Notes: a model not told the origin generated them from the letters alone. A DNA stretch of 64,000 nt from Labrenzia sp. OB1 (GCF_001624695.1 NZ_JSEP01000004.1:248001-312000); one strand, 5' to 3'; positions 17,496 to 29,238 are shown, counted from the stretch's first letter. Translations and numbers: made by a program.

Positions 17496-18134
17496 ATGGG
17501 CGCATGTTGCGGACGTTCTCAGGGAACCTTCGACGGAATGTCACGGGATTACCGCCGCCGTCTCTGGCTGGTCATTGCGATCAATGCCGGCATGTTCATC
17601 GTTGAAATGGGTGCCGGTCAGGCCGCAGGCTCGAAATCCCTGCAGGCGGACGCACTCGATTTCTTCGGCGATGCGGCCACCTACGGTCTGTCCCTCGCCG
17701 TGATCGGAGCCTCCTTGAGAACCCGCTCTCTGGCGGCGCTGGCCAAGGGCGTCAGCCTGTTCTTGATGGGGGCCTGGGTCGCGGGTTCGACGCTATACCA
17801 CGTCTACACGCTCGGGGTTCCGCAAGCCGCGGTCATGGGCTCCGTCGGGTTCATGGCGCTCGCCGCAAACATAGCCAGCGTTCTGCTGCTTGTCCGTTAC
17901 AAGGACGGCGACGCTAATGTGCGGTCTGTCTGGCTGTGCTCGCGCAACGATGCGATCGGCAATGTGGCTGTCATGCTGGCGGCCCTGGGCGTGTGGGGAA
18001 CGGCCACCGCCTGGCCGGACCTGATCGTTGCCGGACTGATGGCCAGCCTCTTTCTCAGCTCCTCGCTTCAGATCCTCAGGCAGGCCTTCGGGGAATATCG
18101 CCACAACGCGATGCATGTGGCGCCGAACTCCTGA
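17496..18134 (+). CDS. Short cation diffusion facilitator (metal efflux)
   Basis: A membrane metal exporter of the CDF superfamily. The ATG at 17496 is chosen because TGGAG lies six bases upstream; a TTG at 17484 is in frame. The 212-aa protein has about six hydrophobic segments but ends shortly after the last one, so the usual ~90-aa cytoplasmic metal-sensing domain is absent. The likely intramembrane site is DFFGD (Asp55/Asp59) in helix 2 and CSRND (Cys148/Asp152) in helix 5. The family norm is H/D-x3-D at both, so a Cys there is unusual. Two more Cys sit at the N-terminus (GACCG). Metal identity is inferred from the adjacent ZntR-like regulator. Confidence 0.85.
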   Translation: MGACCGRSQGTFDGMSRDYRRRLWLVIAINAGMFIVEMGAGQAAGSKSLQADALDFFGDAATYGLSLAVIGASLRTRSLAALAKGVSLFLMGAWVAGSTLYHVYTLGVPQAAVMGSVGFMALAANIASVLLLVRYKDGDANVRSVWLCSRNDAIGNVAVMLAALGVWGTATAWPDLIVAGLMASLFLSSSLQILRQAFGEYRHNAMHVAPNS

Positions 18135-18159
18135 TTGACCACAGACCCTTGATCGTCAC

Positions 18160-18187
18160 AAAAAAAGCCCGCTGCGGGGCAGCGGGC
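18160..18187 (-). terminator. Terminator of the small exported-protein gene
   Basis: A perfect 9-bp stem (GCCCGCTGC at 18167-18175 and GCAGCGGGC at 18179-18187) with a 3-nt loop. On the minus strand it is followed by TTTTTTT. It lies 28 bp after the stop of the minus-strand gene and also faces the end of the CDF gene. Confidence 0.85.
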
Positions 18188-18214
18188 GACATGGAGCAAG
18201 TCAGAAAGCCGTGA

Positions 18215-18451
18215 TCACTCGGCGGGTTTTTCGTCCGGAACCGGCAGGATTGACATTTCCCGGAGTGTCTCATCGCTCAGATCATTGGTCGCGATGGCGG
18301 CATCGGTCTCGAATTGCGGCAGCGTCGTCACCTCGGCGACGGTCATTTTCTGCTTGGCTTGTGCGGTCTTGTCCCAGGTGCAGGCTACAGTCGGCACGAC
18401 TGCGAATGCTGTCAGGGCGAGTGCCGCGATACCAGTGGTCAATAGACGCAT
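18215..18451 (-). CDS. Small exported protein, unknown function
   Basis: I do not recognise a family. From the ATG at 18451, preceded by a strong AAGGAGGG, the product is 78 aa: a signal peptide (MRLLTTGIAALALTAFAVVPTVA) and a mature peptide of about 55 residues beginning CTWDKTAQAK. A longer in-frame reading to 18547 has no ribosome site and is rejected. The mature part is acidic (ending PVPDEKPAE) with a single Cys at its N-terminus. TVAC is a poor lipobox, so it is more probably periplasmic than a lipoprotein. It has its own terminator. Confidence 0.75.
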   Translation of the reverse strand: MRLLTTGIAALALTAFAVVPTVACTWDKTAQAKQKMTVAEVTTLPQFETDAAIATNDLSDETLREMSILPVPDEKPAE

Positions 18452-18556
18452 CCATTCCCCTCCTTGCGTATCACCGCGCATCGTTGCGCTACTTAAAAGT
18501 GTAGGCCAACACGCCGCTTTGGCAAGGAAAAAGAAGGAAACCCTCAAGATGCGCGA

Positions 18557-18964
18557 TCATTTCCGCGTGAGATTATAGGTTTCCTCCGTGCGCGGTTGAG
18601 ACAAGTCGTTGGTGACGTTGACGACATGCACGTCGAGCAGGTCACTGAAGACTTTCATTGTAAGTTGTTTGCTGCTCAAAAACCCCACCAGTAGCACCTG
18701 GATTGCTCCGTCCGACCGCCGCGCCGCTTCCGTCCAGCCCCATTTGCAATCGCGAGGAATGCAGGAGGTGAAGGCACGGGCGCGCACATAAACTTTGTCG
18801 TTCTGACACCGGCTTTCGATCTCCACCCGGCTGATCTGCTTCGGCTCCGCGTCCTTGTTGATCCAGATCCCGTCTTCCGGCAGCGGGCAGTAGACGCGCT
18901 CTTGCGCGAGCGAGGCAGCGCATGACAGCAGAAGAAGGCCGGCGGCGAGAATAATCAGACGCAT
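18557..18964 (-). CDS. Cysteine-containing exported protein, unknown function
   Basis: Unrecognised protein of 135 aa from the ATG at 18964, which has CAGGAGA six bases upstream; a GTG at 18970 is less likely. The N-terminus is a signal peptide (MRLIILAAGLLLLSCAASLA), so the mature protein starts near QERVYCPLPEDG. The mature chain has four cysteines that could form two disulfides in the periplasm. A segment around RVEIESRCQNDKVYVRARAF suggests a beta-rich fold. It lies 105 bp upstream of the other small exported-protein gene on the same strand. Function is unknown. Confidence 0.75.
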   Translation of the reverse strand: MRLIILAAGLLLLSCAASLAQERVYCPLPEDGIWINKDAEPKQISRVEIESRCQNDKVYVRARAFTSCIPRDCKWGWTEAARRSDGAIQVLLVGFLSSKQLTMKVFSDLLDVHVVNVTNDLSQPRTEETYNLTRK

Positions 18965-19080
18965 TCGCACTCTCCTGATTGCGGCACGGATCGGCAGGAC
19001 AACGGCTCCACCGGCATGACTCTACCCGGTTGAACTCCGCGTCGCCATCCCTTGGGACGTTCTCAGTTAACCCGGATAAC

Positions 19081-19124
19081 CTGATCTCGGGCTGATCTCG
19101 GGCTGATCTCGGGCTGATCTCGGG
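19081..19124. repeat. Four perfect tandem copies of an 11-bp unit
   Basis: CTGATCTCGGG is repeated four times without mismatch, ending 8 bp before the xerC stop codon. Eleven base pairs is about one helical turn. It is non-coding and could be a slippage-prone minisatellite. Confidence 0.9.
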
Positions 19125-19132
19125 TCCGTAGC

Positions 19133-20092
19133 CTAACGCCGTGGATGTGCCTTGTCGTAGGCGCTCAGGAGATGAGCGATATCGATCTCCGTATAGATCT
19201 GTGTGGAGGCAAGGCTCGCATGCCCGAGCAACTCCTGAATGGTTCTGAGATCACCGCCACCCGCCAGAAGATGCGTCGCGAAGGAATGCCGCAGCGCGTG
19301 CGGTGTGGCGCTGTCGGCTAGCCCGAGGGCGCCGCGCAGCTTCTCCATCGCCAGTTGGATCAGGCGCGGGTTCAGCGGGCCGCCGCGCGCGCCCAGGAAC
19401 AAAGGCCCTTCGGGGCTGATGGCATAGGGGCAGAGCTTCAGATACTGCTCGATTGCTTCGCTGACGACGGGCAGGATCGGCACGATACGCTCCTTGCGCC
19501 CCTTGCCGACGATCCGCAACGTCCTGGTACCTCGCCCGGGAGCCATTTTGCCGGTGAGTGACAGGGCTTCGGAGATGCGCAGGCCGCAGCCGTAAAGCAG
19601 GGTCAGGACGGCGGCGTTGCGCGCCTCGATCCAGGCTTCGCTTTCCATGGCCAGATCGCCGCTGGTGATGCCGATGGCGTCTTTCGAGGACACAGGTTTG
19701 GGCAGGGACCTGGCCTGACGTGGCGGACGAACTGCCGCGGAGGCGGCTGCATTCACCTCGCCGCGCCGTTCCAGGAATCTCAAAAAGGACCGTATGCCCG
19801 CCAGTCCCCGTGCGAGAGACCGGCTTTGAACGCCCTGCCGCCTGCGGCTAGCCAGAAAGCCTCTGAAATCGGCGGGCTTGAGCGCGGCGATATCCTTGAG
19901 CGAAGGCGCGCCTCCAAGATGCCCGGTCAGGAAGCGCAGGAATTGCCTCAGGTCCCGTTCGTAAGCCAGCAGCGTCTTGTCGGACAGGCGCCGCTCGTCC
20001 GACAGATGGTCGAGCCAGAGACCCACGCGCTGATTGAGATCAGGCATGGCCGTCACGAGAAGGGCGTCATTGTCTGCTGTTTGCGCGCACAT
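19133..20092 (-). CDS. xerC: Tyrosine recombinase XerC
   Basis: This site-specific recombinase works with XerD at dif to resolve chromosome dimers. The 319-aa protein has an N-terminal core-binding domain (about 20-115) and a C-terminal catalytic domain. All six catalytic positions are visible: Arg172 (GCGLRISEAL), Lys197 (VGKGRK), His265 and Arg268 (HALRHSFATHLL), His291 (LLGHASLAS) and the nucleophile Tyr300. An internal ATG at 20047 is an alternative start. An 11-bp tandem repeat follows the gene. No integrase-associated cargo or attachment site is seen, so this is the housekeeping Xer protein. Confidence 0.94.
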   Translation of the reverse strand: MCAQTADNDALLVTAMPDLNQRVGLWLDHLSDERRLSDKTLLAYERDLRQFLRFLTGHLGGAPSLKDIAALKPADFRGFLASRRRQGVQSRSLARGLAGIRSFLRFLERRGEVNAAASAAVRPPRQARSLPKPVSSKDAIGITSGDLAMESEAWIEARNAAVLTLLYGCGLRISEALSLTGKMAPGRGTRTLRIVGKGRKERIVPILPVVSEAIEQYLKLCPYAISPEGPLFLGARGGPLNPRLIQLAMEKLRGALGLADSATPHALRHSFATHLLAGGGDLRTIQELLGHASLASTQIYTEIDIAHLLSAYDKAHPRR

Positions 20093-20394
20093 GGCGCTAG
20101 TTTGGCCTGCTAACCTGTACGGTTCGGTTAACGGGTCTACGCCCTAGGAACAGAACGCCTCGCGCGGCGACATCAACAAGTGATCCTGCACCTATCGCAA
20201 GGCCGAATGGAGCCACGAAAAGACCGGCACCAGCACCTCAGACGACTACCGCGCGCCGGTTACCTGAGTTTCAGCGATCACACGGCAACAGCACCCGATA
20301 GAAAAAGGATTGGGCCGCGTTCTGTGAGCGGCCCATGCAGCCGGCAGGGCGCCCTTCCCGCCGGCCGGTTCTTTGTGTTCGCCATCACCCGGCG
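20093..20394. other. Gene-free stretch with a minus-strand terminator
   Basis: No supported gene lies between the xerC start and the DUF1835 stop. TGGGCCGC (20311-20318) and GCGGCCCA (20328-20335) form an 8-bp stem with a 9-nt loop. On the minus strand this is followed by AATCCTTTTT, a plausible terminator for the DUF1835 gene. A second GC-rich dyad around 20339-20369 lies between it and the stop codon. The rest (20093-20300) must contain the xerC promoter, but no clear hexamers stand out. Confidence 0.55.
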
Positions 20395-21693
20395 TCAGAG
20401 GATCACCGGCCGTTGCAGGTCCCGGTTCCAGCGCCAGTCAGGATCGCCGAAGCACTGGATGCCGCCGTGGTCCCGTCTGCGCGGGGTGCAGGATGTCCAG
20501 TCGCGCCGGCACTCCAGAAGCGCGCGACCGGCCTGCGTGAGCGAGAAGACCGTCTTGCCCCGGCCGGCATGGTCGAGACCGCTGCCGTCGTCGAGGACCG
20601 CGGGTGTTCCGGCGTCCCGAAGTCGGAGCAGTGTTCCCAGGAACATCAGGTCGCCGTGATAGGGCAGCGGATCGCGTTCTCTCATGAACTCCCGGAAAAT
20701 CTGTCCCCAGGGACACGGACCATTGGCGAGGATTTCCAGAATGGTCTGCTCGGTAAAAGACAACCCGTTTTCAACGGAGGGCAGTTCCGCCAGATAACGC
20801 AGGATTGCGTCTCCGAGGAACGGCAGGGAATCGCTCCTGTCCACCAGGTCCAGCAGGGGACGCGGTGTCGGTGCGCACAGGGCTGTCCAGGCCTCGCTTG
20901 CCTGCGCATAGGCGGAAACCGGCACCGGCCGGCGCAGGTCATACATGTGCCGGAGCGCGGCCGGCGACAGCTGGCCTATCCCGATGAATTTCGAGATGCC
21001 GGGAAACCTGTCGACTGAAATCAGCTCGACCTTCCTGCGGTCCGCTTGCGTTTCCCGCAGCATCGCAAGCAGTCTGGCGAGCAGCAACTGGTCGAAGGGG
21101 TCATGTTCGAACCACAGGGCGATCCGGCCGTATTTGCCTGCATCGCCGATCTTGCGCTCGGCATTTCGCAGTCCCTCCAGGTTCCGTTCATAGGACTCGC
21201 CGGGATATTCGGCAGCAATGAAAGCGGCGCGGGTCTCCAGCAAGCTGCTGCCACGGGTGAGGGGACCTTGGCAGATGGGGTCGGCGAACATGAGAAAATC
21301 GCCGGCGAAGCCCGCACGGTTCAAGGCGGCCTCGATGTCGTTGCCACAGCGCACATGCAGGGTTGGCAGATCGGCGTCGGGCGCTTGGTGATGGGTTTCG
21401 ATTGCGTCCCGAGCGGCGTCGATCCGCTCGACATGACGCTTCAACGCCGGCCAACTGGCGACACCCGCCTCACGGGCGATTGTCAACTGGGCATCGGTCA
21501 GTTTGAGCGCGGCCAGATCCAGCGCGCCGAACCTGGGGTGATGTTTCCGCAGGCGCGCGATAGCGGTGTTATCACCGGCGCGGACCGCGTTTTTAAGATC
21601 TTTCGCCAGCCGTTTCTGCCGGTCGAGGTCAAGCGACAGGTCGGAGGGGCTCAACAGGGGAAGGGTTTGCGCGTCGCGCATCAGGTCGGTCAT
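20395..21693 (-). CDS. DUF1835 domain-containing protein
   Basis: A 432-aa cytoplasmic protein of unknown biochemical role. After an N-terminal helical region of about 100 residues (LKNAVRAGDNTAIARLRKHHPRF) comes the DUF1835 signature LHVRCGNDIEAALNRAGFAG, then LMFADPICQGPLTRG and WFEHDPFDQLLLARLL, which mark this family. The C-terminal part resembles the winged-helix tail seen in longer members (TEQTILEILANGPCPW, FLGTLLRLRDAG). The start has GGGAG six bases upstream. It is transcribed alone between xerC and priA. Nothing in the neighbourhood suggests a partner. Confidence 0.78.
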   Translation of the reverse strand: MTDLMRDAQTLPLLSPSDLSLDLDRQKRLAKDLKNAVRAGDNTAIARLRKHHPRFGALDLAALKLTDAQLTIAREAGVASWPALKRHVERIDAARDAIETHHQAPDADLPTLHVRCGNDIEAALNRAGFAGDFLMFADPICQGPLTRGSSLLETRAAFIAAEYPGESYERNLEGLRNAERKIGDAGKYGRIALWFEHDPFDQLLLARLLAMLRETQADRRKVELISVDRFPGISKFIGIGQLSPAALRHMYDLRRPVPVSAYAQASEAWTALCAPTPRPLLDLVDRSDSLPFLGDAILRYLAELPSVENGLSFTEQTILEILANGPCPWGQIFREFMRERDPLPYHGDLMFLGTLLRLRDAGTPAVLDDGSGLDHAGRGKTVFSLTQAGRALLECRRDWTSCTPRRRDHGGIQCFGDPDWRWNRDLQRPVIL

Positions 21694-22267
21694 GGTGACT
21701 CCCGGGCTCGGTTGTCATCCAGCGTCCGCATCTCCGGAACGAGCGGGTGTCAGATAGCATGAGTGCCAGGGCACTCTCGACTTTTGGGCGTGGGACACCT
21801 TTCCGCGGACCGGAGGCCCCGCCCGGGGCCTGGCCGGACGATAATCAGCACCACCCGAGTTTGCAACTCGAAAAAACGGCCCGAAAATCCGTGCCGCCAG
21901 CTTGTTGACGAACTCAAGCGGTCAATTCGGACGGTCTGCGGCGCAACTGCATGGCCAGAGCCGGAACCCAGCGCTAACTTCGCGCCGCAGGCGCGTCTTC
22001 TCCGTGTGGGGTGCCCCTGTTGGCGCATCATGTCGGTCCACGGGAAACTCTGTCCCGTGGATCGGGTCAAACGATTGATTGGTCAGCCGCGCTTTCTGTA
22101 CCCTATGATGACAAGAAAAACGCTGATTCTCCGGTGGACGATTTTAGTGTGGTACGTACCTCAGAACGGGCCGCTCTTGAATGCCGTATCGGGACAGGCA
22201 AAGTCTTGCTCCTGCTTTCGTGAGCTTCCGCGGATCGCGCGTTGGACCGGGCAAGGCGTTTAGGATA
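21694..22267. other. 574-bp intergenic region upstream of priA
   Basis: No protein-coding gene is supported; open frames here are Arg/Pro-rich and lack ribosome sites. The only structured element noticed is a perfect 8-bp stem (TCCACGGG at 22037-22044 and CCCGTGGA at 22054-22061) with a 9-nt loop and no T-tract. Promoters for the divergent DUF1835 and priA genes must lie here but cannot be placed with confidence. Confidence 0.5.
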
Positions 22268-24475
22268 ATGAATTCCGTGCTGTTCGACGACCCAGATGAC
22301 CAGGAGACGATTGCCAGCGTGCTGGTTCCAGTCGCCGTGCCCGGCGCCTACACCTACAGGGTCCCACCCGGAAAGACCGTTGTTCCGGGCACTATCGTCA
22401 AGGTGCCGCTCGGCCCGCGCGAGGTGATCGGCGCCGTCTGGGACATCGAGCCCGATGCGGCGATCAACCCGAAGAAGCTCAAGACGATCTCCCGCGTCTA
22501 CGACACCACGCCTCCACTGGACGATGATCTGCGCCGCTTCGTCGACTGGGTTGCGAACTGGACCCTGGGTGCGCCGGGCATGGTCCTGCGCATGGTCTTG
22601 AGATCGGAGGAGGCCCTGGAGCCGGAAGCGCCTTTGCCCGGTGTGCGCCGGATCGAGGGTGCCGAACCGGATCGTTCCACTGCCGCCCGCACCCGGGTGC
22701 TGGCAACCATGGAAGACGGCTTCGCCTGGACCAAAAGCGGGCTTGCCCATGCCGCCGGCGTATCGGCCTCGGTGATCGACGGTCTGCTCCATCACAATGT
22801 CCTGGAACCTGTCCTGCTGCCAGCGGCCCCGCCGCCGCCGAAACCGCAGCTGGACTATGCCCGCAAAACGCTGACCGCCGCCCAGGAGGCCGCCGTGGCA
22901 GGTCTTGTGAAGTGTTTCGACACGGCCTCCGGCAGCGTGAGCCTGATCGACGGGGTAACGGGTTCCGGCAAGACCGAGGTGTATTTCGAAGCGATCGCCG
23001 AGGCCCTGCGCCGCGACCGGCAGGCGCTCGTCCTGCTACCGGAAATTTCGCTGACGGAACAGTTTCTGCGCCGCTTCGAACAGCGTTTCGGGGTCTATCC
23101 CGCCGAATGGCATTCGGAAATCACGGTGAAGAACCGGTCGCGGGTCTGGCGGGGTGTGGCCTCCGGCGATGTCCGTGTCGTGATCGGAGCGCGTTCCGCA
23201 TTGTTCCTGCCTTTCAGGGACCTCGGACTGATCATTGTCGACGAGGAGCATGACGCAGCCTTCAAGCAGGACGACCGGGTGCCCTACAGCGCGCGCGATA
23301 TGGCGGTGGTGCGCGGCCATCTGTCGAAGTTCCCCGTCGTGCTGGCCTCCGCGACACCGTCCGTCGAAAGCCGGGTGAATGCCGATCTCGGCCGATATGA
23401 ACTCTTTGAATTGCCAGAACGCGCGTCGGGAGCCGATCTGCCGGAGCTGGACGCCATCGACATGCGGATGGACGGGCCGGAACGCGGACGCTGGCTGGCG
23501 CCACGGCTTGTCCATGCCGTCAAGGATACGTTTGCGGCCGGCGGTCAGTCGCTTCTGTTTCTCAATCGCCGTGGATACGCGCCGCTGACCCTGTGCCGCA
23601 CCTGCGGTCACCGCTTTCAGTGCCCCCATTGCAGCGCCTGGCTGGTGGAGCACCGATTCCAGAAGAAACTGGTCTGCCACCATTGCGGCCACTTCGAGAA
23701 GGTTCCCGACAAATGCCCGTCCTGTCAGGGCACGGACACGCTGGTGGCCTGCGGACCGGGTGTGGAAAGAATCGCCGAAGAGGTCTCCGACCTTTTTCCG
23801 CAGGCGCGCTCGCTGATCCTGTCTTCCGACCTGCCGGGCGGGCCCGAGCGGCTGAAAAGGGAGATGAAGATCGTCGAGGAGGGCGGCGCCGACATTGTCA
23901 TCGGCACGCAACTGGTCGCCAAGGGGCACAATTTCCCCAAGCTGAAACTGGTCGGTGTTATCGATGCGGATCTGGGATTGGCTCATGGCGATCCGCGCGC
24001 GGCGGAAAAGACCTTTCAGCTGCTGGCGCAGGTGACGGGCCGCGCCGGGCGGGTGTCGGGCGGTGGCGTGGGGCTCCTGCAGACCTACTGTGCCGAACAT
24101 CCGGTCATCCGGGCGCTGTTGTCCGGCGACAAGGCCGCTTTCTACAAGGCGGAGATCGATGCTAGGCGGTCCGCCGGACTGCCGCCTTTCGGACGTCTGG
24201 CCGCGGTGGTCGTGTCCGGGCCGGACAAGACCTTCGCCGAAGGCCACGCGCGGGCGCTGGCAAGAGCGGCGCCGGGCGACCAGCCCGTCACTCTGCTGGG
24301 CCCCGCGGAGGCCGCCCTTGCCATGGTCCGTGGCAGATACCGTTTCCGCCTTCTGGCAATGGCGCCCCGGCAATTCGATCTGCAGTCCTATCTGCGCAAC
24401 TGGCTCGCCGGCGGCCCCAAACCGTCGCGGGGGTTGCGGGTCCAGGTGGATATCGATCCGCAACACTTTCTGTGA
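22268..24475 (+). CDS. priA: Primosomal helicase PriA
   Basis: The DEAH-type 3'-5' helicase that reloads the replisome at stalled forks. From the ATG at 22268 it is 735 aa; an upstream in-frame start would add 29 non-conserved residues. Domain order is the 3'-DNA-binding domain (about 15-110), a winged helix, helicase lobe 1 with Walker A GVTGSGKTEVY near 229 and DEEHD near 325, a zinc-binding module with eight Cys (CRTCGHRFQCPHC ... CHHCGHF ... CPSC, about 443-488), lobe 2 with GTQLVAKGHNFP and QVTGRAGR, and the C-terminal domain. No priB or dnaT is adjacent. Confidence 0.96.
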   Translation: MNSVLFDDPDDQETIASVLVPVAVPGAYTYRVPPGKTVVPGTIVKVPLGPREVIGAVWDIEPDAAINPKKLKTISRVYDTTPPLDDDLRRFVDWVANWTLGAPGMVLRMVLRSEEALEPEAPLPGVRRIEGAEPDRSTAARTRVLATMEDGFAWTKSGLAHAAGVSASVIDGLLHHNVLEPVLLPAAPPPPKPQLDYARKTLTAAQEAAVAGLVKCFDTASGSVSLIDGVTGSGKTEVYFEAIAEALRRDRQALVLLPEISLTEQFLRRFEQRFGVYPAEWHSEITVKNRSRVWRGVASGDVRVVIGARSALFLPFRDLGLIIVDEEHDAAFKQDDRVPYSARDMAVVRGHLSKFPVVLASATPSVESRVNADLGRYELFELPERASGADLPELDAIDMRMDGPERGRWLAPRLVHAVKDTFAAGGQSLLFLNRRGYAPLTLCRTCGHRFQCPHCSAWLVEHRFQKKLVCHHCGHFEKVPDKCPSCQGTDTLVACGPGVERIAEEVSDLFPQARSLILSSDLPGGPERLKREMKIVEEGGADIVIGTQLVAKGHNFPKLKLVGVIDADLGLAHGDPRAAEKTFQLLAQVTGRAGRVSGGGVGLLQTYCAEHPVIRALLSGDKAAFYKAEIDARRSAGLPPFGRLAAVVVSGPDKTFAEGHARALARAAPGDQPVTLLGPAEAALAMVRGRYRFRLLAMAPRQFDLQSYLRNWLAGGPKPSRGLRVQVDIDPQHFL

Positions 24476-24607
24476 AGCCCTCCGAAGCGCGGCAGAGAGA
24501 TACCGTCTAAAGGTTTATGACGCCGGTGAGGCCTTGATCTGCAAGGGTTTTTGGGGACGGACATCAAAAAACACCGACGATTCCGCAACAAAGGTCATTT
24601 GGCGAAG

Positions 24608-24668
24608 TTGCACACTCGGAAACCCTGTGCTAATTGAGGCGCGGCTTTGAGGAGACGGTTTAACCGTC
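24608..24668 (+). promoter_or_regulatory. Possible atp operon promoter region with a 15-bp palindrome
   Basis: TTGCAC (24608-24613) and CTAATT (24630-24635), 16 bp apart, are a weak candidate promoter upstream of atpH. About 20 bp further lies the perfect palindrome GACGGTT-t-AACCGTC (24654-24668), which could be an operator or the base of a 5'-UTR hairpin. Both are pattern matches only. Confidence 0.3.
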
Positions 24669-24761
24669 ATATCTTCTTGCCTGAAAATCATTCGTTTTTT
24701 CAATGCTTTGCGGGCGCTGGCCGTTTTGCGGGCATGAAAGAAGTCAGAGAGCACGGACCTG

Positions 24762-25322
24762 GTGACTGACAACGTATCTCTCGTATCCGGCGTGGCGCTG
24801 CGTTATGCGTCTGCCCTTCTCGACCTCGCAGAGGACGAAGGCCTGACGGCTGACGTTGAGCGGGACCTTACGGCTTTCGAAGGCATGCTTGCCGAAAGCG
24901 GAGATCTCGTCCGTCTTGTGAAGAGCCCGGCATTCAGTGCGGAAGAGCAGCTTGCAGCGCTCACCGCCCTGCTCGACAAGTCCGGCATCTCCGGTCTTGC
25001 AGCGAATTTCGTGAAGTTGGCCGCCCGTAACCGGCGCCTCTTCGTACTACCAGACATGATCAAGGCGTTCCGCGCCCAGCTTGCTGAAAAGCGGGGCGAG
25101 GCGACGGCTGAGGTGGTCTCCGCCAAGGCTCTTTCCGATGAGCATGTCGCTGCCCTCAAGGAGGCCCTCTCGGCTTCCACGGGAAAATCTGTAAACATCG
25201 CAGCGAAGGTCGATCCTGCACTGATTGGTGGCCTCGTGGTCAAGGTCGGTTCCCGCATGATCGACACGTCCCTGCGTACCAAGCTCAATTCACTCAAGTT
25301 CGCGATGAAAGAGGTCGGCTGA
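24762..25322 (+). CDS. atpH: ATP synthase F1 delta subunit
   Basis: The delta (OSCP-like) subunit links the F1 head to the peripheral stalk. The 186-aa product starts with GTG at 24762. The N-terminal helical domain begins [23 protein letters not shown] and the C-terminal signature is [30 protein letters not shown]. It is the first gene of atpHAGDC. As usual in Alphaproteobacteria, the F0 genes are not in this operon and were not found in the window. Its stop overlaps the atpA start (TGATG). Confidence 0.95.
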   Translation: MTDNVSLVSGVALRYASALLDLAEDEGLTADVERDLTAFEGMLAESGDLVRLVKSPAFSAEEQLAALTALLDKSGISGLAANFVKLAARNRRLFVLPDMIKAFRAQLAEKRGEATAEVVSAKALSDEHVAALKEALSASTGKSVNIAAKVDPALIGGLVVKVGSRMIDTSLRTKLNSLKFAMKEVG

Positions 25323-26851
25323 TGGATATTCGGGCCGCGGAAATTTCCGCAATCCTCAAGGACCAGATCAAGAGCTTTGGCCAGGAAGCCGAAGTTACCG
25401 AGGTCGGTCAGGTGCTCTCCGTCGGTGACGGTATCGCCCGTGTTTATGGTCTGGACAAGGTTCAGGCCGGTGAAATGGTCGAGTTTCCCGGTGGTATCAA
25501 GGGCATGGCCCTGAACCTGGAAGCAGACAATGTCGGTGTCGTGATCTTCGGCTCCGACCGTAACATCAAGGAAGGCGACACCGTCAAGCGGACCGGCGCT
25601 ATCGTGGAAGTTCCGGTCGGCAAGGGTCTGCTCGGCCGTGTTGTCGATCCGCTCGGCAATCCGATCGACGGCAAGGGTCCGATCGAGGCAACCGAAAAAC
25701 GCCGTGTGGACGTGAAGGCGCCGGGCATCCTGCCGCGCAAATCCGTGCACGAGCCGATGGCGACCGGTCTCAAGGCCATTGACGCACTGATCCCGGTTGG
25801 CCGCGGTCAGCGCGAACTGGTGATCGGCGACCGTCAGACCGGCAAGACCGCGATCCTTCTGGACACCTTCCTGAACCAGAAATCGCTGCACGCTTTCGAC
25901 GACGAAAACGCCAAGCTCTACTGCATCTATGTTGCAATCGGTCAGAAGCGCTCCACCGTTGCCCAGTTCGTCAAGACGCTGGAAGACGCCGGCGCGATGG
26001 AATATTCCATCGTTGTTGCCGCGACCGCATCCGACGCCGCTCCGCTCCAGTACCTGGCGCCGTTCGCCGGCTGTGCCATGGGCGAGTTCTTCCGCGACAA
26101 CTCGATGCATGCCGTGATCGGCTATGACGATCTGACCAAACAGGCCGTTGCCTATCGTCAGATGTCCCTGCTTCTTCGCCGTCCGCCGGGACGTGAAGCA
26201 TTCCCGGGCGACGTCTTCTACCTGCACTCCCGTCTTCTGGAACGTGCCGCGAAGCTCAACGAGGAAAACGGCAGCGGTTCGCTGACGGCTCTTCCGGTCA
26301 TCGAAACCCAGGGCAACGACGTTTCCGCGTTTATTCCGACCAACGTGATCTCGATCACCGACGGTCAGATCTTCCTGGAAACCGACCTTTTCTATCAGGG
26401 CATCCGTCCGGCCGTGAACGTCGGTCTGTCGGTGTCCCGCGTGGGCTCCTCGGCCCAGATCAAGGCGATGAAACAGGTTGCCGGCCCGATCAAGGGCGAA
26501 CTGGCGCAGTACCGCGAAATGGCGGCCTTCGCACAGTTCGGCTCCGACCTCGACGCCACTACCCAGCGCCTGCTGAACCGTGGTGCGCGCCTGACCGAAC
26601 TTCTGAAGCAGCCGCAGTTCTCGCCGCTGAAGACGGAAGAGCAGGTCGCGGTGATCTACGCCGGCGTGAATGGCTACCTGGATACGCAGCCTGTTGACCG
26701 GGTGCGCGATTTCGAGGAAGGCCTGCTTCTGTTCCTGCGCGGCGAGCACAAGGAATTGCTCGACGCAATCTGGGAAAAGAAGGCGCTCGACGACGAACTG
26801 ACGGGCAAGCTGAAAGCCGCCGTCGACAAGTTCGCCAAGAACTTCGTCTAA
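25322..26851 (+). CDS. atpA: ATP synthase F1 alpha subunit
   Basis: The non-catalytic nucleotide-binding subunit of the F1 hexamer. It is 509 aa. An N-terminal beta-barrel precedes the nucleotide-binding domain with Walker A GDRQTGKT (about 169-176). The alpha-type signature [17 protein letters not shown] is followed by a C-terminal helical domain. The start overlaps the atpH stop by one base, and atpG follows after 34 bp. Confidence 0.98.
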   Translation: MDIRAAEISAILKDQIKSFGQEAEVTEVGQVLSVGDGIARVYGLDKVQAGEMVEFPGGIKGMALNLEADNVGVVIFGSDRNIKEGDTVKRTGAIVEVPVGKGLLGRVVDPLGNPIDGKGPIEATEKRRVDVKAPGILPRKSVHEPMATGLKAIDALIPVGRGQRELVIGDRQTGKTAILLDTFLNQKSLHAFDDENAKLYCIYVAIGQKRSTVAQFVKTLEDAGAMEYSIVVAATASDAAPLQYLAPFAGCAMGEFFRDNSMHAVIGYDDLTKQAVAYRQMSLLLRRPPGREAFPGDVFYLHSRLLERAAKLNEENGSGSLTALPVIETQGNDVSAFIPTNVISITDGQIFLETDLFYQGIRPAVNVGLSVSRVGSSAQIKAMKQVAGPIKGELAQYREMAAFAQFGSDLDATTQRLLNRGARLTELLKQPQFSPLKTEEQVAVIYAGVNGYLDTQPVDRVRDFEEGLLLFLRGEHKELLDAIWEKKALDDELTGKLKAAVDKFAKNFV

Positions 26852-26885
26852 GGATCACACGCCGGGATAAGGAGCAGGGGCGGCC

Positions 26886-29220
<2,335 letters not shown>

Positions 29221-29238
29221 GATCCTGGAATTGACCGG

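Noticed and set aside
19081..19124. CRISPR-like array
   Set aside because: The 11-bp units are contiguous with no spacers, and there are no cas genes.
19133..20092. Phage or integron integrase instead of XerC
   Set aside because: Length, motif context and neighbours fit the housekeeping XerC; no attachment site, tRNA or cargo genes nearby.
21763..22263. 166-codon open frame upstream of priA
   Set aside because: Arg/Pro/Cys-rich composition typical of shadow frames, no ribosome site, no recognisable domain.
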